Positions 1 through 7,348 of a stretch of DNA of 64,000 bases are shown here, one piece after another. This DNA is from DASVFB01 sp963766345 (GTDB lineage Bacteria > Actinomycetota > Thermoleophilia > Gaiellales > Gaiellaceae), in assembly GCA_963766345.1 (NCBI GenBank), contig CAVXZL010000012.1, forward strand, positions 682,001 through 746,000, given 5' to 3'. The notes below the pieces were generated by a model. It saw nothing but the letters and a program-made list of their open reading frames with translations, did no database searches and had not been told where the DNA came from. The stretch's first letter is position 1. Each line of letters begins with the position of its first letter. The position numbers and the translations under genes are program-made.

Positions 1-355
1 AAGCAACCGGCGCTCGACGGCTGGAGGAGCGTCGGGAAGACGTGCCCCTTCGGCTGCGCGGTCGCAGACACCGGAAACCACTGCGCGAAGACCATGCGAG
101 GCGCCGGGCTCAGGCGCACGGCCGTGACCGACAGCCGCGCCCGACGCGGTACTGCCGCGGCACGCGCCAGTCGAGCTGCTGCGTGATCCGAAGCTTTGCG
201 TCGCGATGCGGCCCGACGTGAAGGCGAAAGCGCCCGTTGCCCACGTCGTAGCGCGGAGAGACCGCCGCGGTGAACGGCCCCGCGTGCACCTTTTCCGCTT
301 GCACGGGAGCGGCCAGACATGCGGACGAGGCGACGAGAGCGAGCGCACCGAGCAC
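1..355 (-). CDS. Secreted protein of unknown function, partial and frameshifted
   Basis: A GTG at 355 opens a reading frame that begins with a typical signal peptide (a hydrophobic stretch ending in a small-residue site around residues 15-20, then charged residues). The uninterrupted frame stops at 110 with an implausible Arg/Cys-rich end. Moving one frame at the CCC run near 140-142 gives a natural-looking continuation (ARLSVTAVRLSPAPRMVF and onward) that stays open to the window edge. A missing base in this short homopolymer is therefore likely. The gene diverges from the E1 alpha gene, whose start is 39 bp away. No family is recognised. Confidence 0.45.
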
Positions 356-393
356 CCGCTCAATCTCTCACCGTCGTTAGAGTGTCCGGCGCG

Positions 394-1440
394 ATGGCGA
401 TCGCCACGAGAGCGGAGCCGGTCGGCTCACTGAGCGAGATCAGGGACGCCGGCCTCGACCGCGAGGACCTCCTCGGCATCTACCGGCACATGCTGGTGAC
501 GCGCGGGGTCGAGGAGCGCGGGCACATCCTCTACCGCCAGGGGAAGATCCCCGGTTCGTTCTACACCGGCCGCGGGAACGAAGCCGCCGCGGTCGGCGTC
601 GCGACGGCGATGGGATCGGACGACGTCGGCACGCCGCTCCATCGCGACATGGGCGTGCACATCGTGCGCGGCGTCGAGCCGTGGCGCATCTTCGCGCAGT
701 ACATGGGACGCCGCGACGGCCCGACGCGCGGCAGGGATGGCAACGTCCACATGGCCGACGCGAACCTCGGGCTGATCGCGATGGTCAGTCACCTGCCGGC
801 GATGCTGCCGGTCGCGGTCGGCTGCGCGCTCGCGTTCCGTATCCGCGAGGAGAAGCGCGTCGCTCTGGCGTGGTTCGGCGAGGGCGCGTCCGCGCGCGGC
901 GACACGCACGAGGGGATGAACCTCGCCGGCGTGCGCAAGCTGCCGGTGGTCTTCATCTGCGACAACAACCAGTGGGCGTACTCGACGCCGACGCATCTCG
1001 AGTTTCCGACCGATCACGTCGCCGACCGCGCACAGGCCTACGGCTTCGATGGGATCGTCGTCGACGGCACCGACGTCCTCGCGGTGTACCGGGAGGCGAA
1101 GCGCGCGATCGAGAAGGCGCGCGCCGGCGGCGGCCCGACGCTGATCGAGTGCCTGACCCAGCGCATGGAAGGCCACGCCGTCCACGACGACGCGTTCTAC
1201 GTCCCGAAGCCGATGCTCGAGGAATGGGCGAAGGCCGATCCGATCGAGCGCTTCCGTACCTGGCTGCGCGAGAACGTCGACTTCACGGACGAGGAGGAGG
1301 ACGACATCACCGCCGGCGTGAAGCGGCTCCTGAACGAGTCGCTCCAACGCGCCGAGGAGTCGCCGCTCCCGGATCCCTCCGAGTTGACCGACGGCGTGTA
1401 CGCGTCGCCGGAAGACCTCGACACGCCGCACCACAAGTAA
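394..1440 (+). CDS. 2-oxoacid dehydrogenase E1 component, alpha subunit
   Basis: Thiamine-diphosphate-dependent E1 alpha subunit, which decarboxylates a 2-oxo acid (pyruvate or branched-chain) and passes the acyl group to E2. The cofactor motif runs from GEG at about residues 162-164 to DNN at about 190-192, followed by QWAYSTP; GEG replaces the commoner GDG. The phosphorylation-loop-like region contains HAVHDDAFY. The ATG at 394 is chosen because the upstream extension reads as low-complexity Arg-rich sequence; a GTG at 382 is possible. It is about 348 aa, normal for the family. The stop overlaps the E1 beta start by one base. The substrate cannot be told from sequence alone. Confidence 0.93.
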   Translation: MAIATRAEPVGSLSEIRDAGLDREDLLGIYRHMLVTRGVEERGHILYRQGKIPGSFYTGRGNEAAAVGVATAMGSDDVGTPLHRDMGVHIVRGVEPWRIFAQYMGRRDGPTRGRDGNVHMADANLGLIAMVSHLPAMLPVAVGCALAFRIREEKRVALAWFGEGASARGDTHEGMNLAGVRKLPVVFICDNNQWAYSTPTHLEFPTDHVADRAQAYGFDGIVVDGTDVLAVYREAKRAIEKARAGGGPTLIECLTQRMEGHAVHDDAFYVPKPMLEEWAKADPIERFRTWLRENVDFTDEEEDDITAGVKRLLNESLQRAEESPLPDPSELTDGVYASPEDLDTPHHK

Positions 1441-2414
1441 TGGCCGAGAAGACGTATCTCCAGGCGATCAGCGACGGCCTCCGCGAGGAGATGCGCCGCG
1501 ACAAGCGCGTGTTCCTGATCGGCGAGGACGTCGGCGTCTACGGCGGCGCGTTCAAGGTGTCGCTCGGCTTCCAGGAGGAGTTCGGCCCATGGCGCGTGAT
1601 CGACGCGCCGCTCAGCGAGACGGCGATCGTCGCCGGCGCGACGGGCGCCGCGATGATGGGCATGCGGCCCGTGGCCGAGATGCAGTTCGCCGACTTCATC
1701 TCCTGCGCGTGGGATCACCTCGTCACCGTCGCGGCGAAGCAGCGCTGGCGCGCGGGCACTCCGGTGCCGATCACGGTGCGTCTGCCGTCGGGCGGCGGCT
1801 TCTCGGGCGGGCCGTTCCACTCGCAGAACCCGGAGTCGTCGTTCGCGCACATCCCCGGGCTCAAGTGCGTGTGCCCCGCGACGCCGGAGGACGCGAAGGG
1901 CCTGCTCGTGAGCGCGATCGAGGATCCGAACCCGGTGCTCTACTTCGAGCACAAGCACCTCTACCGCCGCATCAAGGCGGAGGTGCCGGACGAGCGCTAC
2001 ACCGTCCCGCTCGGCAAGGCGCGCATCCATCGCGAGGGCGAGGACATCTCCGTGATCACGTGGGGCGCGATGGTCTACACGGCCGACGAGGCGGCGAAGC
2101 AACTCGAGGGCGAGGACGTCTCGGTCGAGATTGTCGACCTCCGCACCGTGATGCCGTGGGACAAGAAGGCGGTGGTCGAGTCGGCGCGCAAGACGTCGAA
2201 GGTGCTCGTCCTCCACGAGGACACGCGCACCGGCGGCTTCGGCGCCGAGATTGCCGCGACGATCGCCGAGGACGCGTTCGAGGACCTCGACGCGCCGGTC
2301 AAGCGCATCGCGGCACCGGATACCCCCGTGCCGTTCTCGCCCGCGCTCGAGAAGGCGTTCATCCCGCAGGTCGAGGACGTCGTCAAGGGGCTCAAGGAGC
2401 TCGCGGAGTACTGA
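1440..2414 (+). CDS. 2-oxoacid dehydrogenase E1 component, beta subunit
   Basis: The beta half of the E1 heterotetramer, 324 aa. It has the transketolase pyrimidine-binding domain (GEDVGVYGGAFKVSLGFQ near the start, then DAPLSETAIVAGATGAAMMG) and the C-terminal transketolase domain (DLRTVMPWD, HEDTRTGGFGAEIA). The ATG overlaps the last base of the E1 alpha stop, and its own stop overlaps the E2 start in the same way, so the three subunits are translationally coupled. It works with the alpha subunit to bind thiamine diphosphate. The pyruvate and branched-chain versions are not separable here. Confidence 0.94.
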   Translation: MAEKTYLQAISDGLREEMRRDKRVFLIGEDVGVYGGAFKVSLGFQEEFGPWRVIDAPLSETAIVAGATGAAMMGMRPVAEMQFADFISCAWDHLVTVAAKQRWRAGTPVPITVRLPSGGGFSGGPFHSQNPESSFAHIPGLKCVCPATPEDAKGLLVSAIEDPNPVLYFEHKHLYRRIKAEVPDERYTVPLGKARIHREGEDISVITWGAMVYTADEAAKQLEGEDVSVEIVDLRTVMPWDKKAVVESARKTSKVLVLHEDTRTGGFGAEIAATIAEDAFEDLDAPVKRIAAPDTPVPFSPALEKAFIPQVEDVVKGLKELAEY

Positions 2415-3769
2415 TGGCCACGACCTCCGTCGTCGACGTCGTCATGCCGCAGATGGGCGTCTCCGTCTCGGAGGGCACGATCACGAAGTGGCTGAAGAAA
2501 GTCGGCGATCCCGTCGAGGCCGACGAGAGCCTGCTCGAGATCTCGACCGACAAGGTCGACACCGAGGTTCCGTCGCCGGGGAGCGGCGTGCTGCAGGAGA
2601 TCCTCGTCCAGGAGGGCGAGACGGTCGAGGTCGGCACGAAGCTCGCGACGATCGGGCCGGAAGGCGCTGCACCTCCGAAGCAGGAGGAGCCCGCGCCCGA
2701 GCCGCCGACGCAACAGGCCGCGGAGGAGAGCGAGGCGCCGTCACCGGCCGAGACCCCGCAGCCGACGGCAGCGGCTCCCGCCGAGCCGACGCAGAGCGAC
2801 GGCGCGACCAACGGCAAGACGTTCGTCTCTCCCGTCGTCGCGAAGATCGCATCCGAGCACGGCGTCGACCCCGGCCAGGTGCCCGGCACCGGGCGCGGCG
2901 GCCGCGTCACGAAGAAGGACATCCTCGCGTTCATCGAAGGCGGCGCAGCCGCGCCGGCCGATGCGCCCGCGGAACCCGCGGCGCCGCCTGCGCAGCAGCC
3001 GCAAGCCGAAGCTCCACCGGCGCGGAAGCCTCAGCCGCAACCTGCGGTCGCACAAGCCGGCGAGTCCCTGGAGCCGATGAACGCGATGCGCCGCGGCATC
3101 GCGGACCACATGCGCCGCTCTCTCGACACGGCCGCGCACGTCACGAGCGCGATCGAGGTCGACATGTCGAAGGTCGTCGCGATTCGCTCGAAGCTGAAGA
3201 AGCAGTTCCAGGACGACTACGGCGTCAACCCGACGTACCTCGCGTTCGTCTCGCGCGCGGTCGTCGAGACGCTGCGCGACTACCCGTGGATCAACGGCGA
3301 GATCCGCGGCGACCAGATCGTCACGCGCAAGTACGTCAACCTCGGCTACGCGGTCGAGCTCGCAGACGGCAAGGGCCTCATCGTCCCGGTGCTGAAGAAC
3401 GTCGAGGGCCTCAACCTGCTCGGCATCACGCGCGGCGTCACCGATCTCGCGCAACGCGCACGCGACAAGAAGCTGCTGCCGGACGACGTCCAGGGCGGCA
3501 CGTTCACGATCACGAACCCCGGCGGCTACGGCACCTTCCACGGGACGCCGGTCATCAGCCAGCCGCAGGCCGCCATCCTCGGGACGTACGCGGTCGTGAA
3601 GCGGCCGTGGGTCATCCAGGACGAGCAGGGCCAGGACGTGATCGCGATCCGGCCGATCATGAACCTCACGCTGACGTACGACCACCGGCTCGTCGACGGC
3701 GCCCTCGCGGGGCGCTTCCTCCGCGACCTGCGCGAGAAGCTCGAGAGCTGGGGCGAGTCCGAGTACTGA
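2414..3769 (+). CDS. Dihydrolipoamide acyltransferase (E2) of a 2-oxoacid dehydrogenase complex
   Basis: E2 core enzyme, 451 aa. Domains in order: one N-terminal lipoyl domain with the lipoylated lysine in TDKVDTE (about Lys47); an Ala/Pro/Glu-rich linker; the peripheral-subunit-binding domain (about residues 137-172, SPVVAKIASEHGVD...GRVTKKDI); a second Ala/Pro linker; and the catalytic acyltransferase domain ending with HRLVDG near residue 424, which carries the active-site His and Asp. It receives the acyl group from E1 and transfers it to CoA. No E3 (dihydrolipoamide dehydrogenase) gene lies in the window. The lipB gene two positions downstream fits the need for lipoylation. Confidence 0.93.
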   Translation: MATTSVVDVVMPQMGVSVSEGTITKWLKKVGDPVEADESLLEISTDKVDTEVPSPGSGVLQEILVQEGETVEVGTKLATIGPEGAAPPKQEEPAPEPPTQQAAEESEAPSPAETPQPTAAAPAEPTQSDGATNGKTFVSPVVAKIASEHGVDPGQVPGTGRGGRVTKKDILAFIEGGAAAPADAPAEPAAPPAQQPQAEAPPARKPQPQPAVAQAGESLEPMNAMRRGIADHMRRSLDTAAHVTSAIEVDMSKVVAIRSKLKKQFQDDYGVNPTYLAFVSRAVVETLRDYPWINGEIRGDQIVTRKYVNLGYAVELADGKGLIVPVLKNVEGLNLLGITRGVTDLAQRARDKKLLPDDVQGGTFTITNPGGYGTFHGTPVISQPQAAILGTYAVVKRPWVIQDEQGQDVIAIRPIMNLTLTYDHRLVDGALAGRFLRDLREKLESWGESEY

Positions 3770-3999
3770 GCGACGACGCCGTCAGGCTGACCGTCGTCCC
3801 GACCGAGGTCGAGGCGGCTGAGCTCTGTGGCTATCTCGAGACGCTGGGTATTCGCGCCGTGTACGACAAAGGCGGAATCCCGGGCCTCGGGAACATGTGG
3901 CTCGGCCCCGGCATGGGGCAGCAGCAGATCCTCGTCAAGGCCTCCGACCTCGACGCGGCACGACAAGCACTTGCGTCGCTGGAGGGAAACAACGCGTGA
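3766..3999 (+). CDS. Small DUF2007-type putative signal-transducing protein
   Basis: About 77 aa, resembling the DUF2007 family: a short alpha/beta protein beginning with RLTVVPTEVEAAELCGYLETLGI and ending with ILVKASDLDAARQALASLE. The frame is clear, but no ATG, GTG or TTG lies at its beginning. A CTG at 3766 that overlaps the E2 stop is the best candidate, giving the same 4-bp coupling used elsewhere in this operon. A missed base is another explanation. Its stop overlaps the lipB GTG. The function of this family is not established. Confidence 0.6.
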   Translation: MSDDAVRLTVVPTEVEAAELCGYLETLGIRAVYDKGGIPGLGNMWLGPGMGQQQILVKASDLDAARQALASLEGNNA

Positions 4000-4668
4000 A
4001 CGGGCACCTCGTTCACCTCGGGCTCGTGCCCTACACGGAGGCGCTCGAGTTGCAGCGCTCGGTCGCCGCTGCCGTCGGCGCCGGCGAGCTGCCCGACACG
4101 GTGCTGTTCCTCGAGCATCCGCCGACGATCACGCTCGGCCGGCGGACCGAGCCCGGAGAGCTGCACATTCCTCCGGACGCAGACGTCGAGATCCGCGAGA
4201 CGGACCGCGGCGGCAAGTCGACGTTCCACGGCCCGGGCCAGCTCGTCTGCTACCCGATCCTCGACCTGAAGCGCCACGGGCAGGACGTGCAGAAGTACTG
4301 CCGCGATCTCGAGCAGGCGCTCATCGGCACCCTCGGCGCGTTCGGCCTGGAGGCGAAGCGGATCGAAGGGCTCACCGGCATCTGGCTCTCGCCGCCGCCG
4401 CGCAAGATCGCGTCGATCGGCGTGCACATCTCCAGGTGGGTCACGACCCACGGCTACGCGCTCAACGTCGACCTCGACACCGCGCCGTTCACGGAGTGGA
4501 TCACGGCGTGCGGGCTCGAGGACGCGATGTTCACGACGATGGCGCGCGAGCTCGACCGGCCGCTCGGCGTCGACGACGTGCGCGCCAGCCGCCGCTGCCT
4601 CGATCGCGGAGGTGTTCCGTCTCGAGCTCGAGCCGCTGCAGGCGGACGAGCTCCTAGCGCACGCGTGA
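3996..4668 (+). CDS. lipB: Octanoyl-[ACP]:protein N-octanoyltransferase LipB (apparent frameshift near C-terminus)
   Basis: LipB moves octanoate from acyl carrier protein to the lipoyl-domain lysine of E2-type proteins. Visible motifs are TDRGGKSTFHGPGQLVCYP, the catalytic lysine in RKIASIGVH and the catalytic cysteine in ITACGLED. The start is the GTG overlapping the DUF2007 stop. After GVDDVRAS (about 4590) the frame turns Arg-rich and runs to 4745, antisense to the next gene. Shifting one base restores ASIAEVFRLELEPLQADELLAHA and a stop at 4668, the usual LipB length of about 223 aa. An extra base around 4586-4600 is inferred. The catalytic residues lie before the shift. Confidence 0.85.
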
Positions 4669-5902
4669 CGAGCAGCGGCAGCAGCGCCGCAGCGACCAGT
4701 GTCGGCGTCAGCAGCGTGCGACGCACCGTCGAGCGCACGAGGTAGTGGACGCCCGTCGTCCCGCTCAAATAGACGAAGACGAGCGCCGCAACGAGCGCGA
4801 GCTCGAGCGCGAGCACCGCGAGCGCCAGCTGACGGTCGCGCCGACGTACGAGCATCACGACGGCCGCGACCGCGGCGATCGGCAATGCCCACAGGTACGC
4901 CTGCGCGAAGAGAAGCCGCCCGACGCGGTGCAGCACGAAGCCGAGCTCGTCCAGATGCGCCTGCGACGGTGCGACATCGTGATCGCGGAGGTCGTGCCTC
5001 GCGTCGTAGATCTGCCACGGGACGGCGGTGAGCCCGACGCAGACCGCGGACACGGCAAGGGGCGCGAGCCTGTCGCGCTCGCGGCGCACGAGCACGGCCG
5101 CGAACGACACCGCGTAGAGGACGGCGACGAACGCGAGCGCGTCGCGCTTCGTCGCCAGCGCGGCCGCGGCGAAGACGGAGCCGAGGGCGAGCTCGCCGCC
5201 GCCGAAGAGCAGGACCGCGCTCGCGAACAGACAGGCGAGCGGAAGATCCGCAAGCGCCGTCAGTCCTTGATCCCGCGCCGCCGGCATCCAGAGCACGAGG
5301 CTGAGGCCGGCGACGAGCGGCAACGTCGAGACGTGCGGACGCAGAACGTGCCACGCGACGAGCGCGAGCCCGCCGAGGAACACCGCGAACAGCACGTGCA
5401 GCACGCGCACGTTCGCGCTGCCGATCGCGTGCAGCACGAACGCCTCGAGTGATGGGAGCCCGAGCGGATACTCGCGGTGCACCGGCGGCGCGATCGTCGC
5501 GTCCGAGAAGCTCCGGTCGAAGTAGAGGAGCTTCGCCTTCAGCGTCCAGTTCGCGAACGCGTCGTACGTGTCGACGGGCTTTTCCGCTCCGCGCGCGGCG
5601 AGCAGGACGAGCGGCGTCGACAGCACGGCGAGCGGCAGCCACTCGATCCGCGGCCGCGCAAGCTCGCGAGAGCCGAACGCAAGCCCGAGCGCGAGAACGA
5701 GCACGCCGAGCGCAAGCACGAGCCAGATCGACGGCTCGAGACCGAGGTAGTGCAGCGGCGGCAGCAGCACCATCGCCGCGGCGAGGCCGGAGAAGACGGC
5801 GAGGCCGACGCGGAACGGTGTCCGCGCCAGCAGCAGCACGCCGCCGCCGAGCGGCAGCAGCGCGAGCAGCGCGAGACCGATGCCGACGAGCCCCCGGATC
5901 AC
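4454..5902 (-). CDS. Polytopic membrane protein, probable GT-C-type glycosyltransferase
   Basis: About 480 codons, with roughly ten hydrophobic segments. Between the first two groups of helices lies an extracytoplasmic stretch, DTYDAFANWTLKAKLLYFDR, which resembles the acidic loop-1 region of dolichyl-phosphate-sugar mannosyltransferase-like (GT-C) proteins; the assignment is an inference. The GTG at 5902 overlaps the stop of the upstream 140-aa gene, suggesting coupling. The last 65 or so residues, after LLVTRALGA, are hydrophilic and Arg/Ser-rich and lie antisense to lipB, so the true C-terminus may be near 4660. Substrate is unknown. Confidence 0.6.
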   Translation of the reverse strand: MIRGLVGIGLALLALLPLGGGVLLLARTPFRVGLAVFSGLAAAMVLLPPLHYLGLEPSIWLVLALGVLVLALGLAFGSRELARPRIEWLPLAVLSTPLVLLAARGAEKPVDTYDAFANWTLKAKLLYFDRSFSDATIAPPVHREYPLGLPSLEAFVLHAIGSANVRVLHVLFAVFLGGLALVAWHVLRPHVSTLPLVAGLSLVLWMPAARDQGLTALADLPLACLFASAVLLFGGGELALGSVFAAAALATKRDALAFVAVLYAVSFAAVLVRRERDRLAPLAVSAVCVGLTAVPWQIYDARHDLRDHDVAPSQAHLDELGFVLHRVGRLLFAQAYLWALPIAAVAAVVMLVRRRDRQLALAVLALELALVAALVFVYLSGTTGVHYLVRSTVRRTLLTPTLVAAALLPLLVTRALGARPPAAARARDGTPPRSRQRRLARTSSTPSGRSSSRAIVVNIASSSPHAVIHSVNGAVSRSTLSA

Positions 5903-6321
5903 CGCTCGACGAGCCAGTCCGGGCCGAAGCGCCACGCCCGGCGCGGCCGGATCCCTGCGCTCTGCGGCGTCCGATGAACGAGCACGACCCAGGGCGAGCG
6001 CACTCCCGCGTCGACGAGGCGCGGCGCGATCACGAAGCCCACCCAGCGAATCCAGCCCGTCGCGATGAAGAGCCGTTGCTCTGCTAGACCGCCGCGCGGC
6101 AGGAACGAGACGCGCGCGTCCTCGGGCACGTGTCGCCGGATGCCGAGCAGCAGCGGCACGTTCTGCGACGCGCCGTAGTCGTACGGCGGCACGACGTTCG
6201 CCTCGACCGCGGCCAGTCGCGAGTGGTCGTGGATCGCGTCGGCGTCCTTTCGAACTGTCGATCCGAGTGTCAGCGCGACGGGGATCGCGAGCACCAGGGC
6301 CGCGGCGAGCGATCTCCACAC
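5899..6321 (-). CDS. Membrane-anchored hypothetical protein coupled to the GT-C-like protein
   Basis: A 140-aa protein with one N-terminal transmembrane or signal-anchor helix (residues about 5-22), then an extracytoplasmic alpha/beta region including NVPLLLGIRRHVPEDARVSF and PWVVLVHRTP. It resembles the soluble C-terminal domains found after the membrane part of some GT-C transferases. Its stop overlaps the GTG of the downstream membrane protein, so the two are probably one functional unit encoded as separate chains. The start is a GTG at 6321, 19 bp from the divergent lipA start. No established family is recognised. Confidence 0.5.
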   Translation of the reverse strand: MWRSLAAALVLAIPVALTLGSTVRKDADAIHDHSRLAAVEANVVPPYDYGASQNVPLLLGIRRHVPEDARVSFLPRGGLAEQRLFIATGWIRWVGFVIAPRLVDAGVRSPWVVLVHRTPQSAGIRPRRAWRFGPDWLVER

Positions 6322-6340
6322 GCGGCTATTCTCGCTCGTG

Positions 6341-7294
6341 ATGCAGCCGTCGCTTCCCGTCGCCGAACGCCCGCGCCGCCCAGAGTGGATGAAGGTGCGC
6401 GCGCCGTCGGCCGACTCGCGCTACTTCGACGTGAAGAAGCTGATCCACGGCGCAAGCCTGAACACGATCTGCGAAGAGGCGCGCTGTCCGAACATCGCAG
6501 AGTGCTGGGGACGCGGGACGGCGACGTTCCAGATCCTCGGCGACACGTGCACGCGCGCGTGTCGCTACTGCTACGTCAACTCGGGCAGGCCCGACTCGCC
6601 GCCGGATCCGCTCGAGCCGCTCCGGCTCGCGAACGCCGCAGCGCAGATGGACTTGAAGCACGTCGTCGTCACCTCGGTCGACCGCGACGACGTCCCCGAC
6701 CGCGGCGCCGGCCACTACGCGGCGACGATTCGCGCCCTGAAGCGCAAGCTGCCCGACGCGAGCGTCGAGGTGCTGACGCCGGACTTCCTCGGCGTCGAGG
6801 AGGACGCGCTGCAGACGGTGCTCGCGGCGCGGCCGGACGTGTTCAACCACAACATCGAGACCGTGCGCCGCCTGCACCGCAAGATGCGCGGCGCGAAGGC
6901 GAGCTACGACAAGGCCCTCTGGCTGCTCCGCCGCGCGAAGGAGATCGCCGACTACCGCGTGCTGACGAAGAGCGGCATCATCGTCGGCCTCGGCGAGACG
7001 AACGACGAGGTCGTCGACACGCTGCGCGACCTGCGCGCGAACGGCGTCGACGTCGTGACGATCGGGCAGTACCTCCAGCCGAGCGCGAAGCACGCGGCGA
7101 TCGACCGCTGGGTGCATCCCGACGAGTTCCGCTGGTTCCGCGAGCAGGGCGAGGCGCTCGGCTTCGGCTCGGTCTTCGCAGGGCCGCTCGTGCGCAGCTC
7201 CTACCGCGCGGACGAGCAGCGCCACGCGGCGATCGCCGTAGGCTCGACGGAGGCGGCAAACAACAACGCAGGCCGCGGCGCGGTCGCCTACTGA
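6341..7294 (+). CDS. lipA: Lipoyl synthase LipA
   Basis: Radical-SAM enzyme that inserts two sulfurs into protein-bound octanoyl groups to make lipoate, finishing what LipB starts. The auxiliary Fe-S cluster cysteines are C44, C49 and C55 (CEEARCPNIAEC). The radical-SAM CxxxCxxC is C70-C74-C77 (CTRACRYC). The C-terminal RSSYRADEQ contains the conserved RSSY serine ligand. It is 317 aa, normal for the family. Start is ATG 6341, with an in-frame GTG at 6338. A strong hairpin terminator follows directly. Its separate position from the E1/E2/lipB operon still places the whole lipoylation pathway within 7 kb. Confidence 0.95.
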   Translation: MQPSLPVAERPRRPEWMKVRAPSADSRYFDVKKLIHGASLNTICEEARCPNIAECWGRGTATFQILGDTCTRACRYCYVNSGRPDSPPDPLEPLRLANAAAQMDLKHVVVTSVDRDDVPDRGAGHYAATIRALKRKLPDASVEVLTPDFLGVEEDALQTVLAARPDVFNHNIETVRRLHRKMRGAKASYDKALWLLRRAKEIADYRVLTKSGIIVGLGETNDEVVDTLRDLRANGVDVVTIGQYLQPSAKHAAIDRWVHPDEFRWFREQGEALGFGSVFAGPLVRSSYRADEQRHAAIAVGSTEAANNNAGRGAVAY

Positions 7295-7329
7295 AAGGGG
7301 AGGGCCGCACGAGGCGGCCCTCCCCTTTC
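7293..7329. terminator. Bidirectional intrinsic terminator-like hairpin
   Basis: A perfect 16-bp stem (7293-7308 pairing with 7314-7329) with a 5-nt loop starts at the lipA stop codon. It has AAA/TTT flanks on the inside of both arms. It sits between lipA and the convergent propeller gene ending at 7349, so it can serve both. Confidence 0.85.
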
Positions 7330-7348
7330 GGAATTCGCGTGCGGGGCG

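Noticed and set aside
681..2414. Long open frames overlapping the dehydrogenase operon in other frames
   Set aside because: Only the segments from 1440 and 2414 match E1 beta and E2; the upstream parts are Arg-rich shadows of the neighbouring gene.
4668..4745. Long C-terminal tail of LipB in the unshifted frame
   Set aside because: Arg/Ser-rich sequence antisense to the membrane protein gene; family length and motif fit favour the shifted frame ending at 4668.
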